The notes under the pieces: model-generated
The model's input: only the letters and a program-made list of their open reading frames with translations
The model's database searches: none
Told to the model about the DNA's origin: nothing
Source: Bacteroidales bacterium
GTDB taxonomy: Bacteria; Bacteroidota; Bacteroidia; Bacteroidales; Tenuifilaceae
Length of the DNA stretch: 64,000 nucleotides
Assembly (NCBI GenBank): GCA_013376985.1
Contig: JACABB010000023.1
Span: forward strand, 23,317-87,316
Direction: 5' to 3'
Translations under genes and position numbers: made by a program
In this document: positions 25,963 through 37,097 of the stretch, in pieces
How positions within the stretch are numbered: position 1 is the stretch's first letter
Layout: every line of letters starts with the position of its first letter

Positions 25963-28900
25963 CTATTTGTTCAGATAAACGTAGCCAGTGAATTTTTTAC
26001 CATTATCGATGATCTTGGCAATATAGAAGTAGGTTCCAACTGGTAGTTGGTTGCCAATAGATATTCCCGTATTGGATTTACCATCCCAATCGTTTTTATA
26101 ATCATTGGATTTGTAGACGACATTTCCCCAGCGATTAAATATCTCAAGACTAACCTTATTATATTTGGCTATATCAGGGATTACAAAATTATCGTTGATT
26201 CCATCACCGTTGGGTGAGAATCCATCCGGAATTACTAGTTCGGATTCAATAGTGATATACACATTTGCACTTGAGCAATCTCCATCAGCATCACAAACCT
26301 TATAGGTAAAAACATCTTCACCTTTATAGCCTAGGGCTGGCTTATATGTTACGGTATTATCGTTATTTACAACAACAGTACCATGAGAAGGCTGAGTGGT
26401 AATTGTGATGGTTAATGGGGCATCTTCAAGACCTGAGTCGTTGGTTAGTATACTAATAATAACCTCTTCATCGATTTTGGTTTTAGCATTGTCATCAACA
26501 GCAAGAGGAGTGTGATCTACAATTGTAGGTGTTGCCGAAGAGGTATTATTTCCCAGAATAGGATCGTCTTGATCTCCAGAAACAGTTGCTGTATTAATTC
26601 GTTCACCTACATCATTCACTTGAGCAGTGATATTGAGCGAAACGGTTGAACCGTTAGCTAGATTACCAATTGTCCATTGTCCGTTCGAATGAGAGTAGTC
26701 ACCGCTTCCGTTGTCCGAAACATAAGTATAACCAGAAGGTAAAACATCTGTGACTTTAACTCCAGTCGCACTGCTTGGCCCGTGATTGGTTACCACAAGG
26801 GTAAAAGTAACATTATCGCCATAGTTAAATGTACCACTGCTCACTGTTTTAACAATCTCAAGATTACATTGCGGCACAGGAATAGGTGTATTTGTTGATG
26901 TATTATTGCTGGTAACAGGATCATTCTGATCTCCAGCCACCGAAGCAGTGTTAGCGTAAGATCCTGTAGCATTAACCGTTGCTGTAATCCTAAGTGATTT
27001 TGAAGAACCGTTTGACAGATTGCCAATAGTCCACAATCCCGAGGATTGAACATAGGCGCCACTCCCATTATCAGAAACATAGGTATAACCCGAAGGTAGT
27101 ATATCAGTAACTTTTACACCCGTAGCATCACTTGGACCATTGTTATTAATAGTAAGGGTGAAAATCACGTTATCACCAACTATAGGAGTAGAATTATCTA
27201 CTGTTTTAACAATTATTAAGTTAGCTCGCGGGATTGGCACAGGCGTGACAGTTGATGAATTATTTGTTAATACAGGATCGTTCTGATCACCAGTAATGGT
27301 TGCTGTATTTACATAGCCTCCAGAGGCTTTAACCAATGCTGTGATTTTTAATGTTGATGTTGCACCATTTGCAAGACTACCAACATCCCAAAGTCCTGTG
27401 TTTGAATTGTATGAACCACTCCCGTTATCCGAAACGTATGTATAACCTGATGCAAGCGCATCAGTAATCTTAACACCCGTAGCATCACTAGGGCCATTAT
27501 TTGTAGCGGTTAAAGTAAATACAACATTATCTCCAACATTAGGATTATTGTTATCAACGGTTTTAACTATTGATAGGTTGCTTACAGTTAATGGTATGGG
27601 TGTATTTGTTGAAGTATTATTGCCAGGAACAGGATCACCTTGATCTCCTATAACTGATGCTGTATTTGCATAGCTACCTGTGGCATTAACCGTAACGGTT
27701 ATTTTTAAAGTTGTTGATGAGCCATTTGCAAGATTACCAACAGTCCAAAGTCCAGTTGTGGAATTATAGTTTCCACCAGCATCATCCGACACATAAGAAT
27801 ATCCAGATGGAGTGACATCTGTCACTTTAACGCCAGTTGCATCAGCAGGACCATTATTTGTAACAGAGATAGTAAATACGATATTGTCCCCAACGTCTGG
27901 GCTAGAATTATCAACAGTTTTACTAATAGATAGATCTGAACATATTGGGGCATTCAGAGTAACATTTGTGGTTGCTGCGGATATGCAACCAAATGAATTC
28001 TTCGAGGTAACCACATAGTTCCCTGCTGAAACACCTGTAAATACCCCTGTTGAATTGGTATAATCAGTCCCGTCTATACTAAAATTCAACCCAACTATGC
28101 TTGAACTAACTTCAATTGTTCCTGATGGAACTAAGCAGGTTGGTTGCAATGTTGCGCTTGCAGTGGGTGCAATTGGCGTTGGTGGCTGTGAACTAATCAC
28201 AACATTTGCCGAGGCAATAGATGTACAACCATCGGCATTCGTAGCTGTAAATGTATAAGTTGTTGCAGCTGTTAAACCACTAAATGTATAGGCTGCTCCA
28301 CTTCCAGTAGCAGCAGTTCCTAAAGAAGGTGTGATTGTCCAAGTTCCAACAGCAGGTAATCCGCTGAGATCAACTTGACCAGTTGCAACAGAGCATGTTG
28401 GTTGAACAATTGTTCCAACAATCGGAGCGGTTGGTATTTCTTTAAAAAATATCGTGACTAAAGACTCCGAAGAAGTACAGGGGGAATTGCTAATAGTCCA
28501 TTTTAAAGAATAGGTTGTACTTGCTGTTCCTGTGAAAGTAGTTGTTGGATTAGTTGCATCCAAGAACGATCCGCCAGTACCGCTAACGATTGTCCATAAC
28601 CCAGAGCCAACTGTTGGGGGATTTCCTGTCAGAGTTGTTGAGGTTAAACCACACATTGATGACCCTGTTTGATCCAACCCTGCATTTGAAATAGTAGGAT
28701 TTTGGGGAAAAGTTATTGTAACATCATCAGTTGACACACATGCAGCACTAGTGATAGTCCAGCGAAGAACATATGTATCTCCAGGATTACCAGTAAAAGA
28801 TGATGTTCTGCTTGCAGTGTTTCCAAAAGAACCACCAGTTCCTGAAACAATACTCCAAACTCCTGTTCCAACGGTTGGGTTGTTTGCAGCAAGAGTTGTT

Positions 28901-31900
28901 GATGTAAGTCCACATAGTGCCAAACCTGTTTGATCAATCCCTGCATTTGCAGTAGTCACATTGGATGTGCTGACCTGTAGTTGAACATCGTCTGAACTGG
29001 AAGTGCAAGGGCTATTAGCAATTGTCCACCGGAACACATAAGTTCCATTAATAAGACCTGTAATAGTTGATGTTCCTGAATTTGGTGATGTTATTGTTGG
29101 TGTGTTAGGACCACTAATTCTTGTCCACGTGCCAACTCCAACAGTTGGTGTATTTCCTCCCATTGTAGCAACATTAGTTCCGCAGATTATCTGATCAGAA
29201 CCAGCGTTAGCTATTGTTGAAAGATCCGCTATTGTTACTTGAACCTGATCGGATGATGTACAAGGACCATTAGCAACCGTCCAATCAAACACATATACCC
29301 CAGGTATTAGCCCATTAACAGCAGTATTAGCAAGATTAGCGTTCACAAAAACAGGGATATTAGGTCCGCTCACCTTTGTCCAAGTTCCGACACCTTTAGT
29401 TGCTGCTGTTCCTGCTAAATTAGTGGTAACTACATTGCAGAGGTTCTGATCGGTACCTGCAATGGCAATTGAGGGTAAGTCGTTTATTGTAATATCAACA
29501 TCAGCAGTACTAGCAGGACAACTACCATTGGAAACAGTCCACCTGAATGTATATGTTCCAACCATTGTACCTAAAAGGGTGGAGTTTGGCAATGCGGTAT
29601 TGGTTATTGTCACAGTATTTGGTCCTGCTATTTGAGACCATTTTCCAACTCCGATGGCAGGATTAACTCCATTTAGCGTAGGTGTTGTGTAGTTGCAAAT
29701 CGACTGATTAGCCCCTGTTGATGCAGTTGACGGTGTTGCGTAAACATTGATGGTCACATCATCAATAGCACTGCACGTTAGATATGTAGAAGTCCATCTA
29801 AACACATAAGTACCAGCAATAAGATTTGTAATTGTAGAAAGAGGATCGCTAGAATCTGTTATAGTTGCAGTATTAGGTCCAGATATTTGAGACCAACTGC
29901 CAGTTCCTGTGACAATTGTATTACCTGCAAGAGTAGCAGATGTTAGGTTACACAGATTCTGATCTGATCCCGCATTAGGAACTGTTGGTGGTACGTTGAT
30001 ATTTAAAGTAACATCGTCTGTGGAAGATGTACAAGTACCGTTTGATATTGTCCATCGGAAAACATAGGTTCCACTTGCAGAACATGTAACGCTGCTTGTT
30101 GGTGTTATTATCGATCCAATATCGGATGTTCCTGGCCCGCTAATTTGAGACCAATTCCCCATTCCGATAGCAGGTGCATTACCTGCAAAGTTAGTCGTGT
30201 AACCACAAATATTTTGATCTCCACCAGCATTAGAAGCTGTTGGATTTGCATAAACTTCAACCTTCACCTGATCAACAGATGTACAAGCTCCATTTGTAAT
30301 AGTATAATCAAACAGATATATACCAGTTGTTGCTCCAGTGAAGGTTGCATTTGTACCATTAGGGCTAAATGTTGATCCACCCGGACCTGATGCTTTTGAC
30401 CAAAGACCTGAGCCAATTACAGGAACATTTCCCGTTAGGGCAATTGTAGTTCCTCCACATTGTCCTAAATCCAATCCTGCATCAGCAAGAGATGAAATAC
30501 CATCAATTTTCACAACCATATCATCCTGAGAATTACACCCTGGGGCACTGATGGTATAGCGAAATGTATAACTCCCCTCAATTAACCCAGTTGCATTCGC
30601 AGTATTACCTCCAGTGGTGGTAATAGTAGGTGTGTTGGGTCCACCAACTAACGACCAAACTCCTGAACTTGGAGAGTTACCTGTAAGTTGAACTTCTGAT
30701 TGATTACAAAAATTTTTATCAGCACCAGCATTTGCTGTTGGAGTAACTATAATATCTACATTATCAGTGCTTATTGGGCAATTAGCACCATTCTGTGATA
30801 CCCATTGTAAGGTATATGTCCCCATAACAAGGCCAGAGACAGTAGCCGTAGGGGAGCTATTATTTGAAAAAGTAGGTGTGTTTGGTGATGAGACAACATT
30901 CCAATAACCAGTTCCTGTTGTGATAGAATTAGCCGTCATTGCTATAGAGGTTCCTCCACAAACAGTTTTATCAATACCCGCATCTGCAATCGTTGGAGGT
31001 GTAGTAACTTTTATTACTACATCATCAAAGTTACTCGAACAGGCATTGTTACTAATAGTCCATCGGAAGGAGTAGTAACCATCAGTTAAATTGGTTACTG
31101 TCGAATTAGGTAAAGTCGGATCTGTAATAATCGCCCCAGCATTTCCTAACAATTGTGTCCAATGACCAGTTCCAACTGCTGGTGAATTTGCTGCAAGTGT
31201 TGTTGAGTTCCCACAAACTGTTTGATCTGTTCCTGCATTTGCAACAGTTGCAGGAGCAGAAATTGTTACAACAACTGTATCGCGACTAATGCTACATGAA
31301 TTATGGGTTATTGCCCATTCAAGCACATAGGTTCCATTTGTAGCACCCGTTATTGTTGAGTTTTGGAGATTGATATTTGTAATTGAACAGGCAGGACCTG
31401 AAAGTTCAGTCCATGTTCCAGTACCAGGTGATGGATTATTCCCAGCAAGAACTATTGAAGTTGTCCCGGAAGGTAGGCATTGATCTGACCCAGCAACAGA
31501 TTGGACAGGCCCTTGAGTAGATCCAGTAGTGATAACAACCTGATCGTTTGATGAGCCACAAGTATTGGTAATTGTCCATGTAAATGTATAGGTTTGCGAA
31601 GCACTTAACCCTGTAACAACCGCTTTGGGACTATGTGTATCAGAAAAACTCACACCCGTACTTGGAGTTACTGTCCAAGTACCTACTTCATTCAAAGCGG
31701 GTGTATTTCCTGCTAGAATTAGTGGTGTTGAGTGACATATTGAGCGATCTACCCCAGCATTTGCAATAGTAGGTGTTACAGAAGCAACAACTACAGTCAC
31801 TTCATCTTGAGTAGGGACTGAATTTGACCCAGCCTGAATTGTCCATCTGAAGATATATCTCCCACTGATTAAATCTGAAATTGCCGTATTATAAAGCGAT

Positions 31901-33525
31901 GGATCTGCTATTGTTGCTGTATTAGGGCCGCTAACTTGCGACCAATTCCCAGTTCCAATCGTTGGAACATTACCTGCTAGTGAAGTATTTGTAATATTAC
32001 ACGCAAGTAGTTGATCTGTACCAGCATTAGATCCTGTGGGCGATTTCGAAACGTATATTGTAACATCATCATAAGACTCATAACAACTACCAACACCGCT
32101 AATTGAAAACCGCTTAAACCTAGCAATGTAAGTTCCTATATAATTCAGCCCTAATATACTTTGTGGTGATGTAGCATTTGTCCATGCGGGAGGAGTATAA
32201 CCAACAGGGTAGCTAATTACCGTATATTGTGTCTGATTGCCTCCTGATGTAACATAAGGAACACTTGCTGATGTAGCGTTAGGCGCAAGTATCATATCAT
32301 TCCCGCTATTTACAGTAATACTAGGTGCGGTCGTAAATGAGATCGAACGTGCCGCAGCAGATGAACTACAACCAGTTATGGAATTGGTTATTGTATAGTT
32401 ATATACCGTTGAACCACTCAAACCCGTAACTGTTGTTGTAGGGTTTGTGGGGTTTGTTATTGTACCAACACCTGTACCCGACCTAATCCATTGAACCGTT
32501 TCATTAACTCGAGAAGGAAATGTACCTTCTAAAATAGTCTGTGTTCTTCCATCACAAAAAACCTGATTGCCTGACAAAATATTTGCATTTGTAACAGCTC
32601 CAACACTTGGTGCAACTGTAATCTTCATCTCATCCACTCCTGATGCACATGCACCACTAACAGTCCATCTAAGCGTATATACACCTTGCTTTAGGTTAGT
32701 AATCTTTGTATTATATACTGTAGCATCATCAAAACTAGGCACAGTTGGTCCTAATACGCACGTCCAAAGGCCTCCTTGTCCACCAGTGCCATTGCCAGCA
32801 AATGAACTACCAAGTAAAGCAGAAGTAGTAGTAGCATAACAGCCACTAACATTTTGGTCTAAGCCCGCAGTAACTATAGCTATGCCTCCTCGATTAGAGA
32901 TTATAACATCATCGTATGCCGAGCAACCTGTAGCAACATTAGATAAAGTCCATCGCAAAGTAGTTGCTCCTGCGCTATTGTTATCCAAAATAATATCGCT
33001 TGTGGGAGAATTTGGAGTTGAGATGGTTACACCATAATTGGTGCCAACTATCGTCCACGCTCCAGTTTCTCCAGAGCCTGGAGCATTGGCCGCTAATGTG
33101 TAAGTCCCTGGGCAGTAAATGGCATCTGGTCCTGCATCTGGTGTAGTTAGGGGATTAGTATTAATTGTAACAACATCGGTTACTAATGTTCCATCCTGGC
33201 AAGTGGCCTGTATTACAAATTTGTAGGTGGTGTTGGGTGCAATACCAGAGATACCACTTGTTAGCGCATTTGGGGAATTTATGGTTACCGATGGACCACC
33301 CACTTGACTCCACGTCGTTACACCAGCACCTTGGAATAAACCAGACTTTGTTCCAGTTAGGTTTATTGGAACATTAGGACACGAGGTAAAATCTATTCCC
33401 GAGTTTACAGAGCAGTTTTGCCCCATAATGCTAACATGCAATAAAATAAGCAGTGTTGTAAAGAGCCATCCACTATGTTTCTTTAATCTACACAGAATAG
33501 GACTAGATAAAAATTCGTTAGGCAT
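25963..33525 (-). CDS. giant repeat surface protein with type-B T9SS sorting domain
   Basis: A 2520-residue secreted protein. After a signal peptide (WLFTTLLILLHVSIMGQ, about residues 20-36) I count about 19 tandem domains of 80-95 residues with the frame NAGxDQxxC...LAGN.P..GTGxWSQISGPNT...G.YVFRWTISN..C...DDV, PKD/Ig-like modules each with a Cys pair. Two further Ig-like units follow (QPTC...), then four DUF11 domains of about 118 residues (KTVDNxxPxVGDNVxFTLTxxNNGPSDATGV, about 1860-2335), a cadherin/Big-type domain (NDSGLEDAPLTITI), and the CHU_C domain starting FSPNGDGINDNF. The last directs export and surface attachment by T9SS. A role in adhesion or gliding, as for SprB, is inference. 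It is the first gene of the operon with PorP/SprF and OmpA. Confidence 0.93.
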   Translation of the reverse strand: MPNEFLSSPILCRLKKHSGWLFTTLLILLHVSIMGQNCSVNSGIDFTSCPNVPINLTGTKSGLFQGAGVTTWSQVGGPSVTINSPNALTSGISGIAPNTTYKFVIQATCQDGTLVTDVVTINTNPLTTPDAGPDAIYCPGTYTLAANAPGSGETGAWTIVGTNYGVTISTPNSPTSDIILDNNSAGATTLRWTLSNVATGCSAYDDVIISNRGGIAIVTAGLDQNVSGCYATTTSALLGSSFAGNGTGGQGGLWTCVLGPTVPSFDDATVYNTKITNLKQGVYTLRWTVSGACASGVDEMKITVAPSVGAVTNANILSGNQVFCDGRTQTILEGTFPSRVNETVQWIRSGTGVGTITNPTNPTTTVTGLSGSTVYNYTITNSITGCSSSAAARSISFTTAPSITVNSGNDMILAPNATSASVPYVTSGGNQTQYTVISYPVGYTPPAWTNATSPQSILGLNYIGTYIARFKRFSISGVGSCYESYDDVTIYVSKSPTGSNAGTDQLLACNITNTSLAGNVPTIGTGNWSQVSGPNTATIADPSLYNTAISDLISGRYIFRWTIQAGSNSVPTQDEVTVVVASVTPTIANAGVDRSICHSTPLILAGNTPALNEVGTWTVTPSTGVSFSDTHSPKAVVTGLSASQTYTFTWTITNTCGSSNDQVVITTGSTQGPVQSVAGSDQCLPSGTTSIVLAGNNPSPGTGTWTELSGPACSITNINLQNSTITGATNGTYVLEWAITHNSCSISRDTVVVTISAPATVANAGTDQTVCGNSTTLAANSPAVGTGHWTQLLGNAGAIITDPTLPNSTVTNLTDGYYSFRWTISNNACSSNFDDVVIKVTTPPTIADAGIDKTVCGGTSIAMTANSITTGTGYWNVVSSPNTPTFSNNSSPTATVSGLVMGTYTLQWVSQNGANCPISTDNVDIIVTPTANAGADKNFCNQSEVQLTGNSPSSGVWSLVGGPNTPTITTTGGNTANATGLIEGSYTFRYTISAPGCNSQDDMVVKIDGISSLADAGLDLGQCGGTTIALTGNVPVIGSGLWSKASGPGGSTFSPNGTNATFTGATTGIYLFDYTITNGACTSVDQVKVEVYANPTASNAGGDQNICGYTTNFAGNAPAIGMGNWSQISGPGTSDIGSIITPTSSVTCSASGTYVFRWTISNGTCTSSTDDVTLNINVPPTVPNAGSDQNLCNLTSATLAGNTIVTGTGSWSQISGPNTATITDSSDPLSTITNLIAGTYVFRWTSTYLTCSAIDDVTINVYATPSTASTGANQSICNYTTPTLNGVNPAIGVGKWSQIAGPNTVTITNTALPNSTLLGTMVGTYTFRWTVSNGSCPASTADVDITINDLPSIAIAGTDQNLCNVVTTNLAGTAATKGVGTWTKVSGPNIPVFVNANLANTAVNGLIPGVYVFDWTVANGPCTSSDQVQVTIADLSTIANAGSDQIICGTNVATMGGNTPTVGVGTWTRISGPNTPTITSPNSGTSTITGLINGTYVFRWTIANSPCTSSSDDVQLQVSTSNVTTANAGIDQTGLALCGLTSTTLAANNPTVGTGVWSIVSGTGGSFGNTASRTSSFTGNPGDTYVLRWTITSAACVSTDDVTITFPQNPTISNAGLDQTGSSMCGLTSTTLTGNPPTVGSGLWTIVSGTGGSFLDATNPTTTFTGTASTTYSLKWTISNSPCTSSESLVTIFFKEIPTAPIVGTIVQPTCSVATGQVDLSGLPAVGTWTITPSLGTAATGSGAAYTFSGLTAATTYTFTATNADGCTSIASANVVISSQPPTPIAPTASATLQPTCLVPSGTIEVSSSIVGLNFSIDGTDYTNSTGVFTGVSAGNYVVTSKNSFGCISAATTNVTLNAPICSDLSISKTVDNSSPDVGDNIVFTISVTNNGPADATGVKVTDVTPSGYSYVSDDAGGNYNSTTGLWTVGNLANGSSTTLKITVTVNATGSYANTASVIGDQGDPVPGNNTSTNTPIPLTVSNLSIVKTVDNNNPNVGDNVVFTLTATNNGPSDATGVKITDALASGYTYVSDNGSGSYNSNTGLWDVGSLANGATSTLKITALVKASGGYVNTATITGDQNDPVLTNNSSTVTPVPIPRANLIIVKTVDNSTPIVGDNVIFTLTINNNGPSDATGVKVTDILPSGYTYVSDNGSGAYVQSSGLWTIGNLSNGSSKSLRITATVNATGSYANTASVAGDQNDPVTSNNTSTNTPIPVPQCNLEIVKTVSSGTFNYGDNVTFTLVVTNHGPSSATGVKVTDVLPSGYTYVSDNGSGDYSHSNGQWTIGNLANGSTVSLNITAQVNDVGERINTATVSGDQDDPILGNNTSSATPTIVDHTPLAVDDNAKTKIDEEVIISILTNDSGLEDAPLTITITTQPSHGTVVVNNDNTVTYKPALGYKGEDVFTYKVCDADGDCSSANVYITIESELVIPDGFSPNGDGINDNFVIPDIAKYNKVSLEIFNRWGNVVYKSNDYKNDWDGKSNTGISIGNQLPVGTYFYIAKIIDNGKKFTGYVYLNK

Positions 33526-33745
33526 ATTATCAATTTTATGTATTATGCAAAAATGGATATATTTGGGGGTATTTTTTATTTATTTTTAATGAATAATCAT
33601 TCTTTGTTACTAAAATAACACATGCAAGTATACTAGAATAGCACTAGGCAATTATCCAAAAAGGTTAGCAAAATGTTAGCATGGTTTTTTAAAATGATAA
33701 ACTGGTCTGTAGCAAAGACAAAAGGTGATTTTGATATGACAAACA
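33526..33745. other. upstream region of the giant surface protein operon
   Basis: No gene is supported. A CATTTTTG sequence on the minus strand, one mismatch from TAnnTTTG, lies about 25 nt before the start codon at 33525. Nothing else stands out. Confidence 0.4.
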
Positions 33746-34579
33746 TTAAAAGGCGGAAAGAAAGACTTCAAGATTTTGATCTTGATCAAGGTTTAATTTT
33801 TTTCTTAATCGGGATCTTGAAACTTTTATACTATCCATACTCTGATACAAAACAGCCGCTACATCCTTGATACTCATACCAATTCTAATTAATATGCAAA
33901 GTTTAAGTTCTGCTGGTGAAAGATTAGGATATTTCTTAAGTAATTTGTTGTTGAAGTTAGGGTGGATGTTATAAAATGCAATGTTAAATCGATCCCAACT
34001 GTCTGTTCTAATTTTATTACTCAAATCCTCAATTATTAGATCTAACTCACTTGATACCGTTGGAATTAGTTCTAGGTTTCTGGAAAAACCTTTGAGCTTT
34101 TCTTTTAGTTCAATCATGAACTCGTTATTTTTTACAAGATTGAGTGTATATTCTGCTAATTCGTGATTTTTTCCTTCAATAATTTCCTTATGCAATTTAG
34201 AAATCATAATAGCAGAATTAATTCTTGCTTGTAATTCTATAGAATCAATAGGTTTGCGCAAAAAGTCAACAGCTCCTGCTTCAAGTGCTATCTTCAAATT
34301 CTCTGAGGTAACCATAACTCCCGATGCAACAACGAAAGGAATTGTCTTTGTTGATTCATTATTTTTAAGATTTCGAATAAATTCAATACCATTTATCTCT
34401 GGCATATCCCAATCGGTTATAATTAAGTCGGGTAATATTTTTTGCGCAATGGAAATGGCTTTAACACTCGAATTCGACTGAAATAATTTAAATTCTGGGT
34501 TTGAACGTTGTAACTGTAAAACAATTACTTTAAGTGACTCTATGTCATCGTCAACAACAAGTATTTTTATACTATTCAT
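33746..34579 (-). CDS. response regulator with LuxR-like DNA-binding domain
   Basis: A 277-residue response regulator. The receiver domain (1-125) has the acidic pair DDD (10-12), the phosphoacceptor Asp56 in ITDWDMPE and the conserved lysine in FLRKP. A helical linker follows, and residues about 215-270 form a helix-turn-helix (LSPAELKLCILIRIGMSIKDVAAVLYQSMDSIKVSRSRLRKKLNL) of the LuxR-type found in Bacteroidota regulators. Its start overlaps the last 8 nt of the histidine kinase gene, so translation is coupled and the pair forms one two-component system. Confidence 0.88.
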   Translation of the reverse strand: MNSIKILVVDDDIESLKVIVLQLQRSNPEFKLFQSNSSVKAISIAQKILPDLIITDWDMPEINGIEFIRNLKNNESTKTIPFVVASGVMVTSENLKIALEAGAVDFLRKPIDSIELQARINSAIMISKLHKEIIEGKNHELAEYTLNLVKNNEFMIELKEKLKGFSRNLELIPTVSSELDLIIEDLSNKIRTDSWDRFNIAFYNIHPNFNNKLLKKYPNLSPAELKLCILIRIGMSIKDVAAVLYQSMDSIKVSRSRLRKKLNLDQDQNLEVFLSAF

Positions 34580-36932
34580 CCAAAAACGAATTTATCAGTT
34601 TTGAATATTTACTTTGATTGCATTGCATTACTGATTCAGCAACAAGATTAATCCATCGCTGAAACTTAACGTTAATCGACTTTATCTTTTCTAAGGCATT
34701 AAAGATATCAGAAACTTGATAAACCTCGTACCGCTTCAAATCTTCTATATATGGCAATATTTCTTCTATATCTTCGGTTGAAATACTTTTTTTGATATTT
34801 AAATCCCCTTCACCATTCTCACTTATCGAATGTTTACTATCGTTATTACTAATATTTTTAATAGGGAATGTAATAGTAAAAGTAGTACCGTCATTCGAAT
34901 TAGACTCCAAACTGATATTACCACCGTGCGATTCTATGGCTATTTTACAGAAATGCAATCCTAATCCGGTTGAAAGCATTACACTATCTTTTATAGTTTC
35001 CGAATGATATCTATCAAATATTATTTTCTGCCTTTCAGGGTTAATTATTGGGCCATTATTCCAAATCGAAATATTAATCAACTCGTGGTTATCTATACTT
35101 GTAAATATCTTTACTTTTCCTGAAAGCGGTGAAAATTTAATAGCATTGGTAAAAAGGTTAACCAATGTTCTGTGCATTATAGTATAATCAACAAAAATTG
35201 CTATATCATTATTCTTTTGACAATTGATTTCTGTGTCTCTTATTTTCCCAAGAAACAAAACATCTTTTAAAGCACTATCAATTAAATCATTGAGTTTAAT
35301 TGGTTCGATACTCAGATTCATTGATGTTTTTTCGTACTTATACACATCAAGAATATTCGAAACAAGGTTCAACATTCCTTTTCCTGCCTCGTAAATTATT
35401 TTATTTTTATCATCAAAATCCTCTAACATAGAAAGGTTTATGATAGTATTTAGAGGGTTTTTAAGATCATGAACTATCATCTGTGTCATGTTCTCCTTGA
35501 ACTCATCCTGCTCTGTTAATTTCTTATTGGTTTCTTTTAGAATTATTGCCTGTTTTTCAATCTCCTGTTTTTGTTCAAGAACCACTTTAGTCCTCTCTTC
35601 AACCTTATTCTCGAGTTCCAAGTTATTTTTTCCAAGTTCCGTGGTTAATGCTTCAATCGTTAGGAAAGAGTTGGAAAATCGGCGTGAAAGAGTGAAACCA
35701 TTAACAAGAACAATTGAAAACAAGCCGAATGGTAGTAAGAATGCAGAGTGTAAAAGATTATTATAATACAAAATGTCATTTATAACCGCAATGAAAAAAA
35801 TGAGATAACCCGATAGCATTAAATACGAGTTTTCTCTTTTATTTAATACCGATTTAATTAGGCCAATAAGAGTAATAACAGCGGTTAATCCTACTACATT
35901 TTGATAGAAAAGCGGAGTGTAGGAGAAAATTTTCACGGGCAAAAAAACAACAATTAAAACAACTACAACACATAAAAATGAAATAATTCTTTCATATAGT
36001 TTATAAAATTCATCAGGAAATAGGCACCTCATGAATGCATACATCAGAGGCGGTATGACTGTGTATGAAATATATTCAACTCGAATTAAAAATCCCCAAC
36101 TAATTGATGGGTAGATGTTATAAATTATTTTCTCTCCTGTTGATATTAGTCTGATTATTATGAAGAAACAAACCAGGCTGAATATTAGATTAGAAATCTC
36201 TTTCTCCCTGACAATGTAAAGTCCATAGTGGTATATGAACATAATAACTAGAATCCCCAATAGGAAATATGAAAAAGCAATTTGCTTATGCTTATAGGAA
36301 AGAATAGAATTCGATTTGCCAAAAAGCATTAAATCTTCGGGCCCTCCTTTTCTGTGAACAAAATTAGAAACCTGAAAAACAAGTTCTACAACTCTATCTT
36401 TTGAGAAAAAAATTATTTCGTTCCTTTTCCAATTTGGGTTTTCCCCTAATTCATCGGTACCAACAATACCTCTTTCTAAATATACTCCATTAACCCACAT
36501 TTTATAGGCGCAGTCAAACTCTTTAACCTTTATGGCGTAATAATCTTCATCGGGAACTTGAATTATAAGCCTAAATGTTGCATAACCATCACCTTTGAGT
36601 TTTTCACCATCTAACACAAACCCATTCCACAGTCCCGGAAGTTCAAGATAACCTGTTAACTGCTTTTTTGTAGAATCCAAGAAATTAGTGGGTGTCAGTA
36701 GCTGTTTCCAGTAGAACTCATATTCACCTGTAAGGCCAACGAGTTTGTTTTTGTTGAAATCAACATTTGTAAGATTTGCTACACCCTTTAATGAATTGGC
36801 ATGAAATGACGTGTTATCTTCTAGTTCAATTACCAGTAGATAAAGCGTGAAAATGGACGCTATTAAAATAAATAGCCCAAAAAATATTATTGGAGATTTG
36901 CTTCTAAACAATTCTTGAACAATTAACGTCAA
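34572..36932 (-). CDS. 7TMR-DISM sensor histidine kinase
   Basis: A 786-residue membrane kinase. One N-terminal helix (about 14-35) is followed by a periplasmic jelly-roll-like 7TMR-DISM extracellular domain (about 40-210), seven transmembrane helices (about 215-420), a coiled coil (LTTELGKNNLELENKVEERTKVVLEQKQEIEKQ), a HisKA domain with His in MIVHDLKNPLNTI (about residue 485), and a HATPase domain with N box VNLFTNAIKFS and G2 STGLGLHFCK. A short helical tail follows. The DISM domain usually binds carbohydrates or other small ligands. It begins with TTG and overlaps the response regulator by 8 nt. Confidence 0.9.
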   Translation of the reverse strand: MTLIVQELFRSKSPIIFFGLFILIASIFTLYLLVIELEDNTSFHANSLKGVANLTNVDFNKNKLVGLTGEYEFYWKQLLTPTNFLDSTKKQLTGYLELPGLWNGFVLDGEKLKGDGYATFRLIIQVPDEDYYAIKVKEFDCAYKMWVNGVYLERGIVGTDELGENPNWKRNEIIFFSKDRVVELVFQVSNFVHRKGGPEDLMLFGKSNSILSYKHKQIAFSYFLLGILVIMFIYHYGLYIVREKEISNLIFSLVCFFIIIRLISTGEKIIYNIYPSISWGFLIRVEYISYTVIPPLMYAFMRCLFPDEFYKLYERIISFLCVVVVLIVVFLPVKIFSYTPLFYQNVVGLTAVITLIGLIKSVLNKRENSYLMLSGYLIFFIAVINDILYYNNLLHSAFLLPFGLFSIVLVNGFTLSRRFSNSFLTIEALTTELGKNNLELENKVEERTKVVLEQKQEIEKQAIILKETNKKLTEQDEFKENMTQMIVHDLKNPLNTIINLSMLEDFDDKNKIIYEAGKGMLNLVSNILDVYKYEKTSMNLSIEPIKLNDLIDSALKDVLFLGKIRDTEINCQKNNDIAIFVDYTIMHRTLVNLFTNAIKFSPLSGKVKIFTSIDNHELINISIWNNGPIINPERQKIIFDRYHSETIKDSVMLSTGLGLHFCKIAIESHGGNISLESNSNDGTTFTITFPIKNISNNDSKHSISENGEGDLNIKKSISTEDIEEILPYIEDLKRYEVYQVSDIFNALEKIKSINVKFQRWINLVAESVMQCNQSKYSKLINSFLDE

Positions 36933-37097
36933 AAAAGAAAGTAAATATAGCCATTAAAACTTAACGCTAATGGCTAATTTCTCCAAAATAGGGCTATAAA
37001 TTTGTTTGATTTTATCTGTGCAAGTATTGAACTTATTTGTTGCAAAAAGGACAAGCCGTTTTTGCAACAAATAATAAGCATCTCTAAAATATTGACT

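Noticed and set aside
26841..32839. Several short frames and a possible CRISPR-like periodic repeat inside the giant surface gene
   Set aside because: The period of about 250 bp follows the protein repeats and the units diverge; there are no identical short repeats with unique spacers, so this is not CRISPR. The short frames are shadows.
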